Shown here one piece after another: positions 28,573 to 38,097 of a stretch of DNA of 64,000 nucleotides (position 1 is the first letter of the stretch; every line of letters begins with the position of its first letter). The position numbers were made by a program, and so were the translations under genes. Source of the DNA: Rhodanobacter sp. A1T4 (lineage in GTDB: Bacteria; Pseudomonadota; Gammaproteobacteria; Xanthomonadales; Rhodanobacteraceae); NCBI RefSeq assembly GCF_014207185.1, contig NZ_JACHCP010000005.1, positions 310,001 through 374,000 of the forward strand, read 5' to 3'. Under the pieces are notes generated by a model that had not been told where the DNA came from, searched no databases, and was given only the letters and a program-made list of their open reading frames with translations.

Positions 28573-29475
28573 TCAGGGCTTGCTTTTGGCCCGCGGATGC
28601 GCCGCGTCGTAAACCTTGGACAGGTGCTGGAAATCCAGGTGCGTATAGATTTGGGTGGTCGCGATATCGGCGTGACCAAGCAGCTCCTGCACTGCACGCA
28701 GGTCGCCGGAGGATTCCAGCATGTGGCTGGCAAAGGTATGCCGCAACAGATGCGGATGGATATGTTTGGGGATGCCCTGTTGCAGCGCCAGCGTTTTCAT
28801 GCGCAGCTGGATCGTGCGTGGATTGATCGGTGCACCGCCGCGGCCGCGGAAAACAGCGCTCTCGGCGACCATGCCTTCTTCCGCACCAAGCGCGCGCAGC
28901 GCAGTGACGGCATGGCGGCCAACCGGCACGATGCGCGTCTTGCTGCCCTTGCCGAGCACGCGTACTTCGCCGCCATCGAGATCGAGATCGAGCCAGTGCA
29001 GGCCGACCAGTTCGGACAGGCGCAGCCCGCTGGAATAGAACAGCTCCAGCATGGCGCGATCGCGCACGGCCAGCTTGCCGCCGCTGTCGGTTTCCACCAG
29101 GGCGCTGGCCTCGTCGACATCCAGCACCTGCGGCAGCTTGCGCCGCACCTTGGGGCCGCGTACGCCGAGCATCGGGTCGTGGCTGAGCTGACCTTCGCGC
29201 GTGAGTTGGCGAAACAGGCTGCGACAGGACGAGAGCAGCCGCTGCAGGCTCTTTGGCGCGAGGCCCTCCCTGCCCTTGCTGCCGCGATGTTCGGTGGCGA
29301 CGAAGGTGCGCATGCGGTTGGCATCCAGCGCATCGAACGAGGCGACTTGATTGTCCTGCATGAAGCGTAGCAGCTTGGCCAGGTCGCGACGGTAGCCTGA
29401 GACGGTATGCGGCGAAGCCTGGCGCTCGCTGGCGAGGCGGCCGAGCCAGTCGTCGATCTGGCGTTCGGGCGTCAC
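28573..29475 (-). CDS. xerC: Site-specific tyrosine recombinase XerC
   Basis: A 300-residue integrase-family recombinase that resolves chromosome dimers at dif with XerD. The SAM-like core-binding domain begins IDDWLGRLASERQASPHTVSGYRRDL. The catalytic domain shows the first Arg in YSSGLRLSELVGL, the H-x-x-R box HLLRHTFASHML, the later His in ELLGHADIATTQIY, and the nucleophilic Tyr in TQIYTHLDF. I start at the GTG 29475, eight bases past the upstream stop; an ATG at 29532 would overlap the DUF484 gene by 50 bases. Confidence 0.95.
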   Translation of the reverse strand: MTPERQIDDWLGRLASERQASPHTVSGYRRDLAKLLRFMQDNQVASFDALDANRMRTFVATEHRGSKGREGLAPKSLQRLLSSCRSLFRQLTREGQLSHDPMLGVRGPKVRRKLPQVLDVDEASALVETDSGGKLAVRDRAMLELFYSSGLRLSELVGLHWLDLDLDGGEVRVLGKGSKTRIVPVGRHAVTALRALGAEEGMVAESAVFRGRGGAPINPRTIQLRMKTLALQQGIPKHIHPHLLRHTFASHMLESSGDLRAVQELLGHADIATTQIYTHLDFQHLSKVYDAAHPRAKSKP

Positions 29476-29482
29476 TGCCGAC

Positions 29483-30166
29483 TCAGGAAACGTCCCGCGA
29501 GCGCGCCAGCGCGGCGGTGATCGTGGCGGCAATCATCTTCAGAAACAGATTGCCCATGCCTGGCTGGAAACGATCCGGGTCGTTGCTGCCGATCGCCAGC
29601 ATGCCGGCATCACCCAGACGCATCATCGCCACCGAGCGGGTTTCCGCGGCGGCGTTGCCAAACAGCCGTTCGAGTCGTTCGATCGATAGCCGTCCGGACA
29701 CGGGCTCGTTCTGATGCAGAAAGTCGCTGAATTCCGGCAGCGCATCGGGACCAGCCACTTGTATCAGCCAGTCGGCGCGCGGCAGCGGCGGTTCGCTGGC
29801 GAACAGCACCAGGCGCACCTGGTCGGTGTGGAAATCGGCGGTGAGTTTGGCCACCACGCTGCGCGCGGTCACTTCGATGGTGTTGGCCCGCAGCAACGCC
29901 ACGGTGAGCGCATGCACGCGCTCCATCAGCTTTTCGTTCTCGGCGGCAATCGCGATCAGTTCGGCCAGACGGCGTTCGAGTTCGGCGTTCTTTTCACGCA
30001 GACTCTGCAGTTGATAGGTGGCCAGCGATGCAACCGGGCCTTTTTCGTGCGGCATCTTCAACTGCGCCGCCAGCTCCGGATAGTCGCTGAGAAATTCCGG
30101 ATGCAGCTTCAGGTAGGACGCGACAACGCGCGCCTGGGTAGCGTCATCGAGCAGGGTTGCGGTCAT
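29483..30166 (-). CDS. DUF484 family protein (YigA-like)
   Basis: A 227-residue cytosolic protein that starts MTATLLDDATQARVVASYLKLHPEFLSDYPELAAQLKMPH, followed by a coiled-coil segment (QLQSLREKNAELERRLAELIAIAAENEKLMERVH) and a GAF-like domain. GAGG lies ahead of the ATG at 30166. It sits between dapF and xerC, the conserved position of this family in many proteobacteria, but its role is unknown. Confidence 0.92.
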   Translation of the reverse strand: MTATLLDDATQARVVASYLKLHPEFLSDYPELAAQLKMPHEKGPVASLATYQLQSLREKNAELERRLAELIAIAAENEKLMERVHALTVALLRANTIEVTARSVVAKLTADFHTDQVRLVLFASEPPLPRADWLIQVAGPDALPEFSDFLHQNEPVSGRLSIERLERLFGNAAAETRSVAMMRLGDAGMLAIGSNDPDRFQPGMGNLFLKMIAATITAALARSRDVS

Positions 30167-30303
30167 GCGCTTGGTACCTCGAAGCAGAAGCGGGGTGCGC
30201 ACAAAGGCGCGCTTGCCTGATCAGTGTGCGATGGACCGGCTCAGGCTTCAACTGCGGGTTTGATATAACAGGCCGAAATGGCGTTCACGCCGTACCGGAA
30301 AGA

Positions 30304-31152
30304 TCACGGCAAAGTCGCGTCGACGAACCACTCACCTTCAAACACAAAAGTTGCCGAGCCGCTCATCCATAGCGGCTGGCCGGGGCCCGCCCAGTCGATC
30401 TGCAGCGTGCCGCCGGGCAAGCTCACTTGCACGCTGTCATCCACGTCGCCGCGCTGATGCAGCACGGCCATGGCTGCACAGGCACCGGTGCCGCAAGCCT
30501 GGGTCCAGCCGACGCCGCGCTCATGCACGTTGAGGCGCAAATGGCCGCGATCGATGATCTGCACGTAACCGGTATTGGCTCCTTCGGCAAAACGCGGGTG
30601 CGTGGTGATGGCCGGTGCCTGGCTCATCATGTCGCGCGCAGGGAGCGCCTCGACGGTAACCACCGCATGCGGATTGCCCATCGACACGGCGCCGATATCC
30701 AGTGTCTGCCTGTCGACTTCAATGGTGTAACGGTCGGCGACGTGTTCTGCCTCGAACGGAATGTGCGCCGGTTCGAATACCGGCTCACCCATGTCCACCG
30801 ATACCCGGTCAGCCGCAAGCAGACGAACGGTGACGGCCCCCGAAGGGCTTTGCAGCCGTACGGTGTCGCCGATGGGCAACGCATTGGCGCGATGCAGCCA
30901 TGCAGCCACGCAGCGGACGCCGTTGCCGCATTGCCGCGCGGCTGAACCATCGGTGTTCCAGATGCCGTAATAGAACGCGCAGCCGGACTCGCGACTAGGT
31001 TCGATGCTGATCAACTGATCGAAGCCGACGCCAGTATGGCGATCGGCCAAGGCACGAATCTGCGCGGGATCCAACGCAAACGGTGTGTGTCGGCAATCCA
31101 GCACCACAAAGTCGTTGCCGATGCCGTGCATCTTCGAAAAGCGCAGCTTCAT
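30304..31152 (-). CDS. dapF: Diaminopimelate epimerase
   Basis: A 282-residue two-domain epimerase that converts LL- to meso-diaminopimelate for lysine and peptidoglycan synthesis. It works without cofactor through two cysteines, visible in ARQCGNGVRC and TQACGTGACAAM. The start MKLRFSKMHGIGNDFVVLD is the family's conserved N-terminus. It follows lptM by 13 bases, the usual lptM-dapF-DUF484-xerC operon order. Confidence 0.97.
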   Translation of the reverse strand: MKLRFSKMHGIGNDFVVLDCRHTPFALDPAQIRALADRHTGVGFDQLISIEPSRESGCAFYYGIWNTDGSAARQCGNGVRCVAAWLHRANALPIGDTVRLQSPSGAVTVRLLAADRVSVDMGEPVFEPAHIPFEAEHVADRYTIEVDRQTLDIGAVSMGNPHAVVTVEALPARDMMSQAPAITTHPRFAEGANTGYVQIIDRGHLRLNVHERGVGWTQACGTGACAAMAVLHQRGDVDDSVQVSLPGGTLQIDWAGPGQPLWMSGSATFVFEGEWFVDATLP

Positions 31153-31165
31153 GATCGGCGCCCAC

Positions 31166-31384
31166 TCAGTATTGCGTGGTATCCGGCCGTTGGTTGTCAG
31201 GCACCAGGCTATCCGCATCGATAGCCGGCTTGGGCTTTACCGTCGTACTCGATGCGGATGCCGGTGCTGGCTTGGTTGCCGGCGGCAGATACAGCGGACC
31301 TTTCTGACCGCAGCCGGCGAGCGTGCTGGCTGCGAGACAAGACAAGGTCAGCAAAAGCAAATTCAGCGAGAGCGGTCGGCGCAT
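31166..31384 (-). CDS. lptM: LptM-type small outer-membrane lipoprotein
   Basis: A 72-residue lipoprotein with signal peptide and lipobox LAGC, then GQKGPLYLPP, the conserved start of mature LptM (YifL). In E. coli LptM helps the LPS translocon LptD/LptE to mature. The rest is a Pro/Ala/Ser-rich tail. AGGAAA precedes the ATG. It heads the dapF operon. Confidence 0.88.
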   Translation of the reverse strand: MRRPLSLNLLLLTLSCLAASTLAGCGQKGPLYLPPATKPAPASASSTTVKPKPAIDADSLVPDNQRPDTTQY

Positions 31385-31506
31385 GACGAGATTTCCTGTA
31401 GAGACCCGCAGTATAGCGATGCGCAGTTAACTCATCGCAGCATCGCGAGGTCATGCCGTTTATGATGCGCGAATTACGTTACGCCCGCGCGGCGAGGGAT
31501 TTCACG

Positions 31507-32199
31507 ATGGATTGGAGCACATGGCTGCGCATGCCAATGACCGTGCTGTTGGTGCTGGCGGCGGTTTTCCTGCTGGTTACCCTGGTGCAGCTGGTCGTGC
31601 TGCGGCAGCATTTGCACGGTGGTCGGCGGCTTGCTGCGATGTGGCGAGCACTGCTTTGCCTGACTTTTTTCGCGTTGGCGCTGCTGCTTGGCGGCACCGG
31701 CTACGCGCTGCGCGGGTATCGCCTGCTCAGCGAAGAGACGCCGGTGGTCGATATCGACGCGCATATCCTTTCACCGCAGCGTTGGGCGCTTACGTTGACC
31801 TGGCCCGATGGCAGCACGCGGCAGGTGCAGGTTGCCGGTGACGATTGGAACATCGAAGCCATCGTGTTGAAGTGGAAGCTGCCAGCTCTGCTGTCGGGCG
31901 TGCCGCCGCTGTACCGGCTCGATCGCCTGTCCGGCCGCTATGATGATGCCGCTCAGGAGGCCAGCGCACCGCGCACTGTCATCAGCTTCGACCATGCCGA
32001 CGACGGCTTCGATCTGCTCGATCTGCACAAGCAGTATCCCGACTGGCTTCCCGAGGTCGACACCCTCTACGGCAGCGGTGCGTTTCTGCCGCTGGTCGAC
32101 CAGGGCCACTACACGGTGAGCCTGATGCGCACCGGTGCACTGGTGGCGCGGCCGGATGAGGCGACGCAGCAGAAGATCGGGCAGCCGTTTGGGGGCTGA
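31507..32199 (+). CDS. Membrane protein with periplasmic domain, unknown function
   Basis: A 230-residue protein with two N-terminal membrane helices (about residues 9-32 and 43-66) followed by a soluble domain. The latter has RWALTLTWPDGSTRQVQVAGDDWNIEAIVLKWKLPALLSGVPPLYRLDRLSGRY and a C-terminal DTLYGSGAFLPLVDQGHYTVSLMRTGALVARP. It is divergent from lptM. Similar proteins occur in Xanthomonadaceae, sometimes misnamed efflux pumps; nothing here supports transport. Confidence 0.75.
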   Translation: MDWSTWLRMPMTVLLVLAAVFLLVTLVQLVVLRQHLHGGRRLAAMWRALLCLTFFALALLLGGTGYALRGYRLLSEETPVVDIDAHILSPQRWALTLTWPDGSTRQVQVAGDDWNIEAIVLKWKLPALLSGVPPLYRLDRLSGRYDDAAQEASAPRTVISFDHADDGFDLLDLHKQYPDWLPEVDTLYGSGAFLPLVDQGHYTVSLMRTGALVARPDEATQQKIGQPFGG

Positions 32200-32260
32200 T
32201 CGTTGTTGCAGGCATCGTTGTTGCAGGTGCGGAAGCTTCACGTTCTCGCCGGCGACTTGA

Positions 32261-32734
32261 TCAGTCCAGCGCCTTTTCATACCGCCAGCCATCCGTGCCG
32301 TCCTGGTAGTAGCGCGACAATGAAGCGATGCGCTGATAGCCGAGGCGTTCGTAGAGCTTCATGGCGCTGATGTTGTCGGTGCGTACTTCGAGACGCAGGG
32401 TGCGGCAGCGCCGCTGACGGGCCGCGGCCTCAGTGGCTTCGACCAGTGCGGTGCCCACGCCCTTGCCGCGCGACTCGGGTTGGCTGGCCAGTGAATACAG
32501 GCGTGCCACGCTACTGCCTTTGCGGAAAAACACCACGGCGGTGCCGAGAAATCGGCGGTGGTTGGCACTGGCGACCAGCACCAGCGCGGAGTCGCTGTCG
32601 AGGTGACGGCGGTACTGATCGCGGGTCATGCGGTCGCTATCGAAGGTGCGGTCCTCCAGCGTGACCAGATCGTCGAGGTCGGACGTCTCGGCGCGGCGGA
32701 CGCGCACGCTGGCCGTGGCAGGGGATGGACGCAT
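32261..32734 (-). CDS. GNAT family N-acetyltransferase (RimI-like)
   Basis: A 157-residue acetyltransferase with the acetyl-CoA-binding motif A in SLASQPESRGKGVGTALVEATEAAAR and motif B in LRLEVRTDNISAMKLYERLGYQR, as in RimI-type enzymes. The ATG at 32734 is chosen; the frame runs 26 codons further upstream without family similarity. It is divergent from the RimK-like gene, and the two may act together on a protein or peptide substrate; this is inferred from position only. Confidence 0.85.
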   Translation of the reverse strand: MRPSPATASVRVRRAETSDLDDLVTLEDRTFDSDRMTRDQYRRHLDSDSALVLVASANHRRFLGTAVVFFRKGSSVARLYSLASQPESRGKGVGTALVEATEAAARQRRCRTLRLEVRTDNISAMKLYERLGYQRIASLSRYYQDGTDGWRYEKALD

Positions 32735-33075
32735 GCTTGCTGGATCCCGGTGCCGCACGCTCTGCAAGGCGATCGGCGGCTGACGGTGAATGGAAGTGAA
32801 TCCGGATGCCATGGAGTCGAAGTCCCGCAGTGAATGAGTGACGCAGTAAACGGGCAGGCAAATCCAACAGCCCTTCGGACCGCGCGGACTCTAACAGCCG
32901 GCGGCATTCGTGGCGTGTATTTTTCATTGGTTCGCGATCTGATGCCGATCGCGTTTAGTCCCGCTTCAGCGCTTTGACTTGTTCGGCGCCGGCCCTGTGC
33001 CAAACTGCGCGCCGTGCGTATCGCGCCCCGCCACCGCTGGGCAATCTGCTCCAACCGCATTGCCTGAGTGGTGTC

Positions 33076-34560
33076 ATGACCCGTCTGGTCATCGTTGTCG
33101 AAAAAGCCTCCGATTGGGCTTCGTATTACCCGTCCGTCGACGTGATGAGCGCGATGGACTACCTGCGCGAGCCGATCGGTAACGACGATGAACGCACCCA
33201 TGTCATCAACCTCTGCCGCAGCTACAAATACCTCGGCACCGGCTATTACGTGTCGCTGCTGGCCGAGGCACGCGGACATAAGGTGATGCCGTCGGTGCGC
33301 ACGGTCAACGACCTGCGCCGCCGCTCGCTGTACGGCGTGGACATCGACGATCTGAACCAGAAGCTCACGCACTTTCTGCCCGCCGGTGGTCGCGACACCA
33401 CGGATCTGGGCATCCTGGTCTACTTCGGTGAAACCGCTTATCCGGCGTTGCAGGATCTGGCGCGGCAGGTGTTTGAAACCTTTCCCTGCCCGCTGATGCG
33501 CATCGAGTTCGAGCGCGACCGCGTGTGGCAGGTCAGCTCGATCAAGCCGGTGGGTCTGCATACACTGGACGACGCGCAGGAAGACGCGTTCGCCGAAGAA
33601 CTCGATCGCTTTTCGCGCAAACTATGGCGCAAGCCGCGCGCGCGCAAGCTGTATCGCTACGACATCGCGATGCTGGTCGACACCAAGGAGATGATGCCGC
33701 CGTCGAACAGAAAGGCGTTGAAGGCGTTCGTCGCTGCGGGCAAACAGCTTGGCATCGAAGTCGACATGATCGGCAAGAACGATTATCAGCGCCTGGCCGA
33801 ATACGACGGCCTGTTCATCCGTGAAACCACTGCCAGCGACAACCACACCTACCGCTTTGCCCATCGCGCCGAGAAGGAAGGCATGGTGGTGATGGACGAC
33901 CCCACCTCGATCCTGCGCTGCACCAACAAGATCTTCCTCAACGACCTGATGGTCTCGCGCAAGCTCGCGGTGCCGCGCACCGAAATCCTCTATCGCGATG
34001 ATGCCAAGGGCATGAAGGAAGTGGTCGCCAAGCTGGGTTTTCCGCTGGTGCTGAAAATTCCGGACGGTTCGTTCTCGCGCGGCGTAGTGAAAGTGCAGAG
34101 TGAAGAAGCGCTGGGAAAAGCCGCCGGCGAATTGTTCCAGCACAGCGCCCTGCTGCTGGCGCAGGAATACCTCTACACCGAGTTCGACTGGCGCATCGGC
34201 GTGCTGAATCATGAGCCGTTGTTTGCCTGCAAGTACTACATGTCGCGCGGTCACTGGCAGATCTACAACCACGGTGCCAAGGGCACGGCCAAGAGTGGCG
34301 GTTTCGAGACCATCGCGGTGAACGACGCGCCGGCCGACGTGGTGAAGCTGGCGCTGAAAGCCACCCAGCCGATTGGCGATGGCCTCTACGGCGTCGATCT
34401 GAAGCAGGTCGGCAACAAGCCGGTGGTGATCGAGGTCAACGACAACCCGTCGATCGATGCCGGCGTCGAAGATGCCCATCTCGGCGACGCGCTTTACCTG
34501 CAGATCATGGGCGAGTTCCTGCGCCGGATGGAGCGCAAGCGGCAGGGCATCACAAGTTAG
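33076..34560 (+). CDS. RimK-like ATP-grasp ligase with N-terminal RLAN-type domain
   Basis: A 494-residue protein. The first 190 residues (MTRLVIVVEKASDWASYYPSV, SYKYLGTGYYVSLLAEARGHKV) form the N-terminal domain found before RimK-type ATP-grasp domains. The rest has ATP-grasp features: FPLVLKIPDGSFSRGVVKV, QEYLYTEFDWRIGVLNHEPLFACKYYM and DLKQVGNKPVVIEVNDNPSID, with Mg-binding Glu/Asn. Such enzymes add amino acids to an amino group or peptide end using ATP. Substrate is unknown. The ATG at 33076 follows GTGTC; an earlier ATG would add unrelated residues. Confidence 0.88.
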   Translation: MTRLVIVVEKASDWASYYPSVDVMSAMDYLREPIGNDDERTHVINLCRSYKYLGTGYYVSLLAEARGHKVMPSVRTVNDLRRRSLYGVDIDDLNQKLTHFLPAGGRDTTDLGILVYFGETAYPALQDLARQVFETFPCPLMRIEFERDRVWQVSSIKPVGLHTLDDAQEDAFAEELDRFSRKLWRKPRARKLYRYDIAMLVDTKEMMPPSNRKALKAFVAAGKQLGIEVDMIGKNDYQRLAEYDGLFIRETTASDNHTYRFAHRAEKEGMVVMDDPTSILRCTNKIFLNDLMVSRKLAVPRTEILYRDDAKGMKEVVAKLGFPLVLKIPDGSFSRGVVKVQSEEALGKAAGELFQHSALLLAQEYLYTEFDWRIGVLNHEPLFACKYYMSRGHWQIYNHGAKGTAKSGGFETIAVNDAPADVVKLALKATQPIGDGLYGVDLKQVGNKPVVIEVNDNPSIDAGVEDAHLGDALYLQIMGEFLRRMERKRQGITS

Positions 34561-34600
34561 TTTCCGAAGGCTATTGAGTCAGGTATCAATCCATCATCTG

Positions 34601-34876
34601 TCAGTGCCACATCACCATGCGCAGCGATGGCTGGCGCGGTCGGCGCAGTGCGAGAAGCTTTCGTGGTAGCGATGGTTCCACAGCCAGCAGCACGATGAAT
34701 GGCGCGGCGACCAACCAGAATACCGGCGTCCAGCCCAACAACTCCGTGTAAACCGGTACCAGCGTGGTGATCAGCAGAAAGCAGCCGCCAAGCAGCCACA
34801 GCCCAGCCACACCGAGCAGGCGCTGGTGGTAGCGGGCTTGTTGATGACGGCTGTCGGTAATGGGTTGTGCGCGCAT
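34601..34876 (-). CDS. Small two-helix membrane protein, unknown function
   Basis: A 91-residue protein with two hydrophobic segments (about residues 21-41 and 48-68) and positively charged ends. AAGGAG lies a few bases before the ATG, the strongest ribosome site in this neighbourhood, which supports the start. No family recognised. It converges on the RimK-like gene. Confidence 0.65.
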   Translation of the reverse strand: MRAQPITDSRHQQARYHQRLLGVAGLWLLGGCFLLITTLVPVYTELLGWTPVFWLVAAPFIVLLAVEPSLPRKLLALRRPRQPSLRMVMWH

Positions 34877-35078
34877 GTGCAGGCTCCTTCGGTTTCGGAT
34901 GACTGCAGCTTCCGATGTGCGTATCTCACGGGCTGCGATTCGTCAGCGGCGATTTTCGGAAACGCCAACGCGCCACTGGCATTCTTTGTCGCCGAGCGAT
35001 CGTCACCAAATTGATCGCTAGTAGAATGATCGTCCTGACGCCGAGCCCGGCGACAAAACGAGTGTTACGGACACCTGC

Positions 35079-35909
35079 ATGCCTGCCCATTCCTTCGCCG
35101 TCTTCGGTCACCCCATCAAGCACAGTGTGTCGCCGACGATCCACCGCGCGTTTGCCGAGCAGTTCGGCATTTCACTGGAATACCGCGCCATCGACGCTGC
35201 GCCCACGGATTTCAGCACTGCCGTGCGGCAGTTTTTCGCGGACGGCGGCTATGGCGCCAATGTCACCCTGCCGCACAAGGCCACGGCCTTCGCGCTGGCC
35301 GATGAGCGCAGCGAGGCCGCAACCCGTGCCGGTACGGCCAACGTGCTGACACGTCTTCCGGATGGCCGTCTGGCCGCACACAACACCGACGGCGCCGGCA
35401 TGGTCCGTGACATGATCGAACGTCATGGCATGACATTACGCGACCAAACCGTGCTGATGCTGGGCGCCGGTGGCGCGGCACACGGTGTGGCGTGGAATCT
35501 GCTCGACGCCGGCGTGCGGACGTTGCTCATCGTCAACCGCTCACGCGAATCCGCCGATTCGCTGGTCGATGCAATCGGCGATCCGGCCCGCGTACAGTCG
35601 CAAGAATGGCGGCAACTGGCCGACCTCGACAGCGTCGACCTGATCGTTCACGCGACGTCGGCTGGTGTGCACGGCACTGCCCTGCAGTTGCCATCCTCGC
35701 TGGTCGCTGATCACACGATTGGCTATGACCTTTCCTACGGCGCAGCGGCGGCAGGTTTTCTGGATTGGGCGAAAAACGCCGGCGCACGCGACGCGTTCGA
35801 TGGCCTTGGCATGCTGCTGGAAACCGCCGCCGATGCCTTCGCGCTGTGGCACGGCCAGCGGCCGCGGACCGAGCCGGTATATCAGTCGCTGCGTCGGCAA
35901 ACCGCGTGA
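35079..35909 (+). CDS. aroE: Shikimate dehydrogenase
   Basis: A 276-residue NADPH-dependent enzyme reducing 3-dehydroshikimate to shikimate in aromatic amino-acid synthesis. Key features are [17 protein letters not shown] (shikimate binding), [11 protein letters not shown] with the catalytic lysine, [11 protein letters not shown] with the catalytic aspartate, [14 protein letters not shown] (NADP loop) and VNRSRESA. Its stop TGA overlaps the GTG start of the next gene. Confidence 0.97.
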   Translation: MPAHSFAVFGHPIKHSVSPTIHRAFAEQFGISLEYRAIDAAPTDFSTAVRQFFADGGYGANVTLPHKATAFALADERSEAATRAGTANVLTRLPDGRLAAHNTDGAGMVRDMIERHGMTLRDQTVLMLGAGGAAHGVAWNLLDAGVRTLLIVNRSRESADSLVDAIGDPARVQSQEWRQLADLDSVDLIVHATSAGVHGTALQLPSSLVADHTIGYDLSYGAAAAGFLDWAKNAGARDAFDGLGMLLETAADAFALWHGQRPRTEPVYQSLRRQTA

Positions 35910-36172
35910 GTGGATTGTCCTGCCGCGCCGGTTGCGGGGCCTGCTGCATTGCGCCTTCGATCAGCTCACCGATCCCCGGCATGCCCCATGGCAAGCCGGC
36001 CGGTATTCGTTGTGTGCAACTCACCGTGGACAACTTCTGTGCGATTTTCGGTGATCCTCGTCGGCCGGCTGTTTGCGTCAGCCTGCAACCCGAACCGGTG
36101 ATGTGCGGCCGCGACCGCCAGCACGCGATGGCGTGGCTGACGGCCCTGGAAGCTGCCACTGCTGGCGACTGA
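35906..36172 (+). CDS. YkgJ family cysteine-cluster protein
   Basis: An 88-residue protein with a metal-binding cysteine cluster: [32 protein letters not shown], then further Cys at FCAIFG, AVCVSL and VMCGR. These are the spacings of the YkgJ/CxxCxxCC family, thought to bind an iron-sulfur cluster or zinc. It starts at a GTG sharing the four bases GTGA with the aroE stop, so the two are translationally coupled. Function is unknown. Confidence 0.85.
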   Translation: MSGLSCRAGCGACCIAPSISSPIPGMPHGKPAGIRCVQLTVDNFCAIFGDPRRPAVCVSLQPEPVMCGRDRQHAMAWLTALEAATAGD

Positions 36173-36275
36173 GCACGCGGCTGATGTGTTGAAAAGTGCG
36201 CGGCGTACTGGTTCTTGCGCTATATGGGTGTGTTACTTTTCCCGAACAGGGGCACCATCTCGCGGGGATTCACGC

Positions 36276-38081
36276 ATGCTGCCGAAAGGGTTTTTTCATC
36301 GTCGCGTTGTACTGACCGCTGGCTTGGTCCTTGGGCTGACCGGCAGTGCTTTTGGTGCGGCAGCCGGCAATACGGCGACCAACAAAGCGCCATCGAGCAC
36401 CAGTCCGGTCGGCTCGACCAATGTCACCGTAGCTGATCCCACCGTGCCGCGGCCGCCGGGCACACCTTGCACGGTGCAGCTTTTCAGCGGCGTCGCGTTC
36501 AACGATTTCAACCCGCGTCCCTACGCCTATGCGCCGCCCGCCGGCTGCGGCACGCGCTGGTCAAAGGTGGTGCTGGAGGCGGACTTCTCGGTGACTGCCG
36601 GGCGCCAGTTCGATCGCACCGCCACGCTGTGGTTGGGCGGGGTGAATCTTTATTTCGGTACCACCGAAGAACCATCGTCCACGGTGGCGCCAAGCTGGCA
36701 CGTCGAGCGCGACCTCACCGACTACAGCGCGCTGCTGCGTCAGGCTGGTAACGGCCAGGCGCTCATCGGCAATGTGGTCAACAGCACATATACCGGTGTC
36801 ATTTACGGTAGCGCACGGCTACTGTTTTATCCCGCCTCAATACTGGCACCTGCGGCGCATGCGCCCGATGCCGTGGTCCCGCTCGGCAGTGATCCGGTTG
36901 GCAACACGGTTTCGCTGGCCACCCCGAGCAGCCAGTTGAGCAAGTCACTAAGCCTGCCGACCAATGTCGAGCGTGCTTATCTCGACGTGTTTGTGCAGAG
37001 CCAGAATGCTGACGAGTTCTGGTACACCTGCGTGCCAGACCAGTATGCGGCGGAAGTACAGGAATGCGGCGGCGGCAATTTCCGTGAAGCGGAAATCAGT
37101 ATTGACGGTCAGCCTGCCGGCGTGGCGCCGGTGTATCCGTGGATCTACAGCGGCGGCATTGATCCGTACCTGTGGCGGCCCACGACTGGTGTGCAGACAC
37201 TGAACTTCATGCCGTACCGGGTCGATCTCACACCGTTCGCGGGTGTGCTGAGCAACGGCGCGGCGCATCAGGTCGCGGTGAACGTGGCTGGCGCCAACAA
37301 TTATTTCTCGGCCACCGCCAGCCTGCTGCTGTATCTCGATCCGCATGCGAAAACGGTCACCGGCCAGATCGAGCGCAACACGCTGGTCGGCCAGCCGCCC
37401 ACGCCGACGATCGGCGACACGCTCACCACGGACTCCTCCGGCAATATCACCGGTGCGATTACTACCCAACTCAGCCGGCATTTCATCATTGCTGGTTATG
37501 CCAACACTTCACACGGTCGCGTGGACAGTACCGTGGACCAGACGGTGGGCTTTGGTGACATCCAGACCTTCACCATCAACGCCACAACCTATCGCCAGGT
37601 GACCGATCAGCAGACTTCGTCCGACGGCGTCAGTCAGAGCACGGTCGGCGGATTCGTGACCGGCAAGTACAGTGAGCACATGCGCTACCCGCTGCACTTA
37701 GACGTTAACCAAGTGACCGCGGCCGATGGCAGTTTCACGCTGGCCACAGTCGCGCATCAGGGCGATGAAAAAAACCTTGCACACCAGCTGTTCGGCATCA
37801 CGCTGTATTCGGCCAAGCTCAGCAATACGGTCGATAGTGATGACACGCTGGCCTTTGACGCCAGCGGCAACCTCACCTCGCACAGCAATCAGCAGAGTAC
37901 GCAGACTTTCGCGTTCAATGATTCGCTGGGTGGCTGCTATCGCACCGATGTCGGCAGCTTCAGCGGTGCGGTGTCGAGCTACGCCACTGGCACCGGTTGC
38001 CCGGGGCAGCAGAATCGCCTGTTCTGGTTTACCCATCCGGATGGATCGCCGGAGAACGGCAATGCGGTGCTCGGCTGGTAA
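36276..38081 (+). CDS. Secreted peptide-N4-(N-acetyl-beta-glucosaminyl)asparagine amidase A (PNGase A)
   Basis: A 601-residue protein with a Sec signal peptide (MLPKGFFHRRVVLTAGLVLGLTGSAFG). The PNGase A domain follows: CTVQLFSGVAFNDFNPRPYAY, then GCGTRWSKVVLEADFSVTAGRQFDRTATLWLGGVNLYFGTTEEPSST, and later INATTYRQVTDQQTSS-type strands. The enzyme releases intact N-linked glycans from glycoproteins, including plant-type core-fucosylated ones. Several paired cysteines suit an exported protein. GGGG lies before the chosen ATG at 36276. A long perfect hairpin follows the gene. Biological substrates would be eukaryotic N-glycans; this is inferred. Confidence 0.85.
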   Translation: MLPKGFFHRRVVLTAGLVLGLTGSAFGAAAGNTATNKAPSSTSPVGSTNVTVADPTVPRPPGTPCTVQLFSGVAFNDFNPRPYAYAPPAGCGTRWSKVVLEADFSVTAGRQFDRTATLWLGGVNLYFGTTEEPSSTVAPSWHVERDLTDYSALLRQAGNGQALIGNVVNSTYTGVIYGSARLLFYPASILAPAAHAPDAVVPLGSDPVGNTVSLATPSSQLSKSLSLPTNVERAYLDVFVQSQNADEFWYTCVPDQYAAEVQECGGGNFREAEISIDGQPAGVAPVYPWIYSGGIDPYLWRPTTGVQTLNFMPYRVDLTPFAGVLSNGAAHQVAVNVAGANNYFSATASLLLYLDPHAKTVTGQIERNTLVGQPPTPTIGDTLTTDSSGNITGAITTQLSRHFIIAGYANTSHGRVDSTVDQTVGFGDIQTFTINATTYRQVTDQQTSSDGVSQSTVGGFVTGKYSEHMRYPLHLDVNQVTAADGSFTLATVAHQGDEKNLAHQLFGITLYSAKLSNTVDSDDTLAFDASGNLTSHSNQQSTQTFAFNDSLGGCYRTDVGSFSGAVSSYATGTGCPGQQNRLFWFTHPDGSPENGNAVLGW

Positions 38082-38097
38082 TGATCGTGAGCCGATA

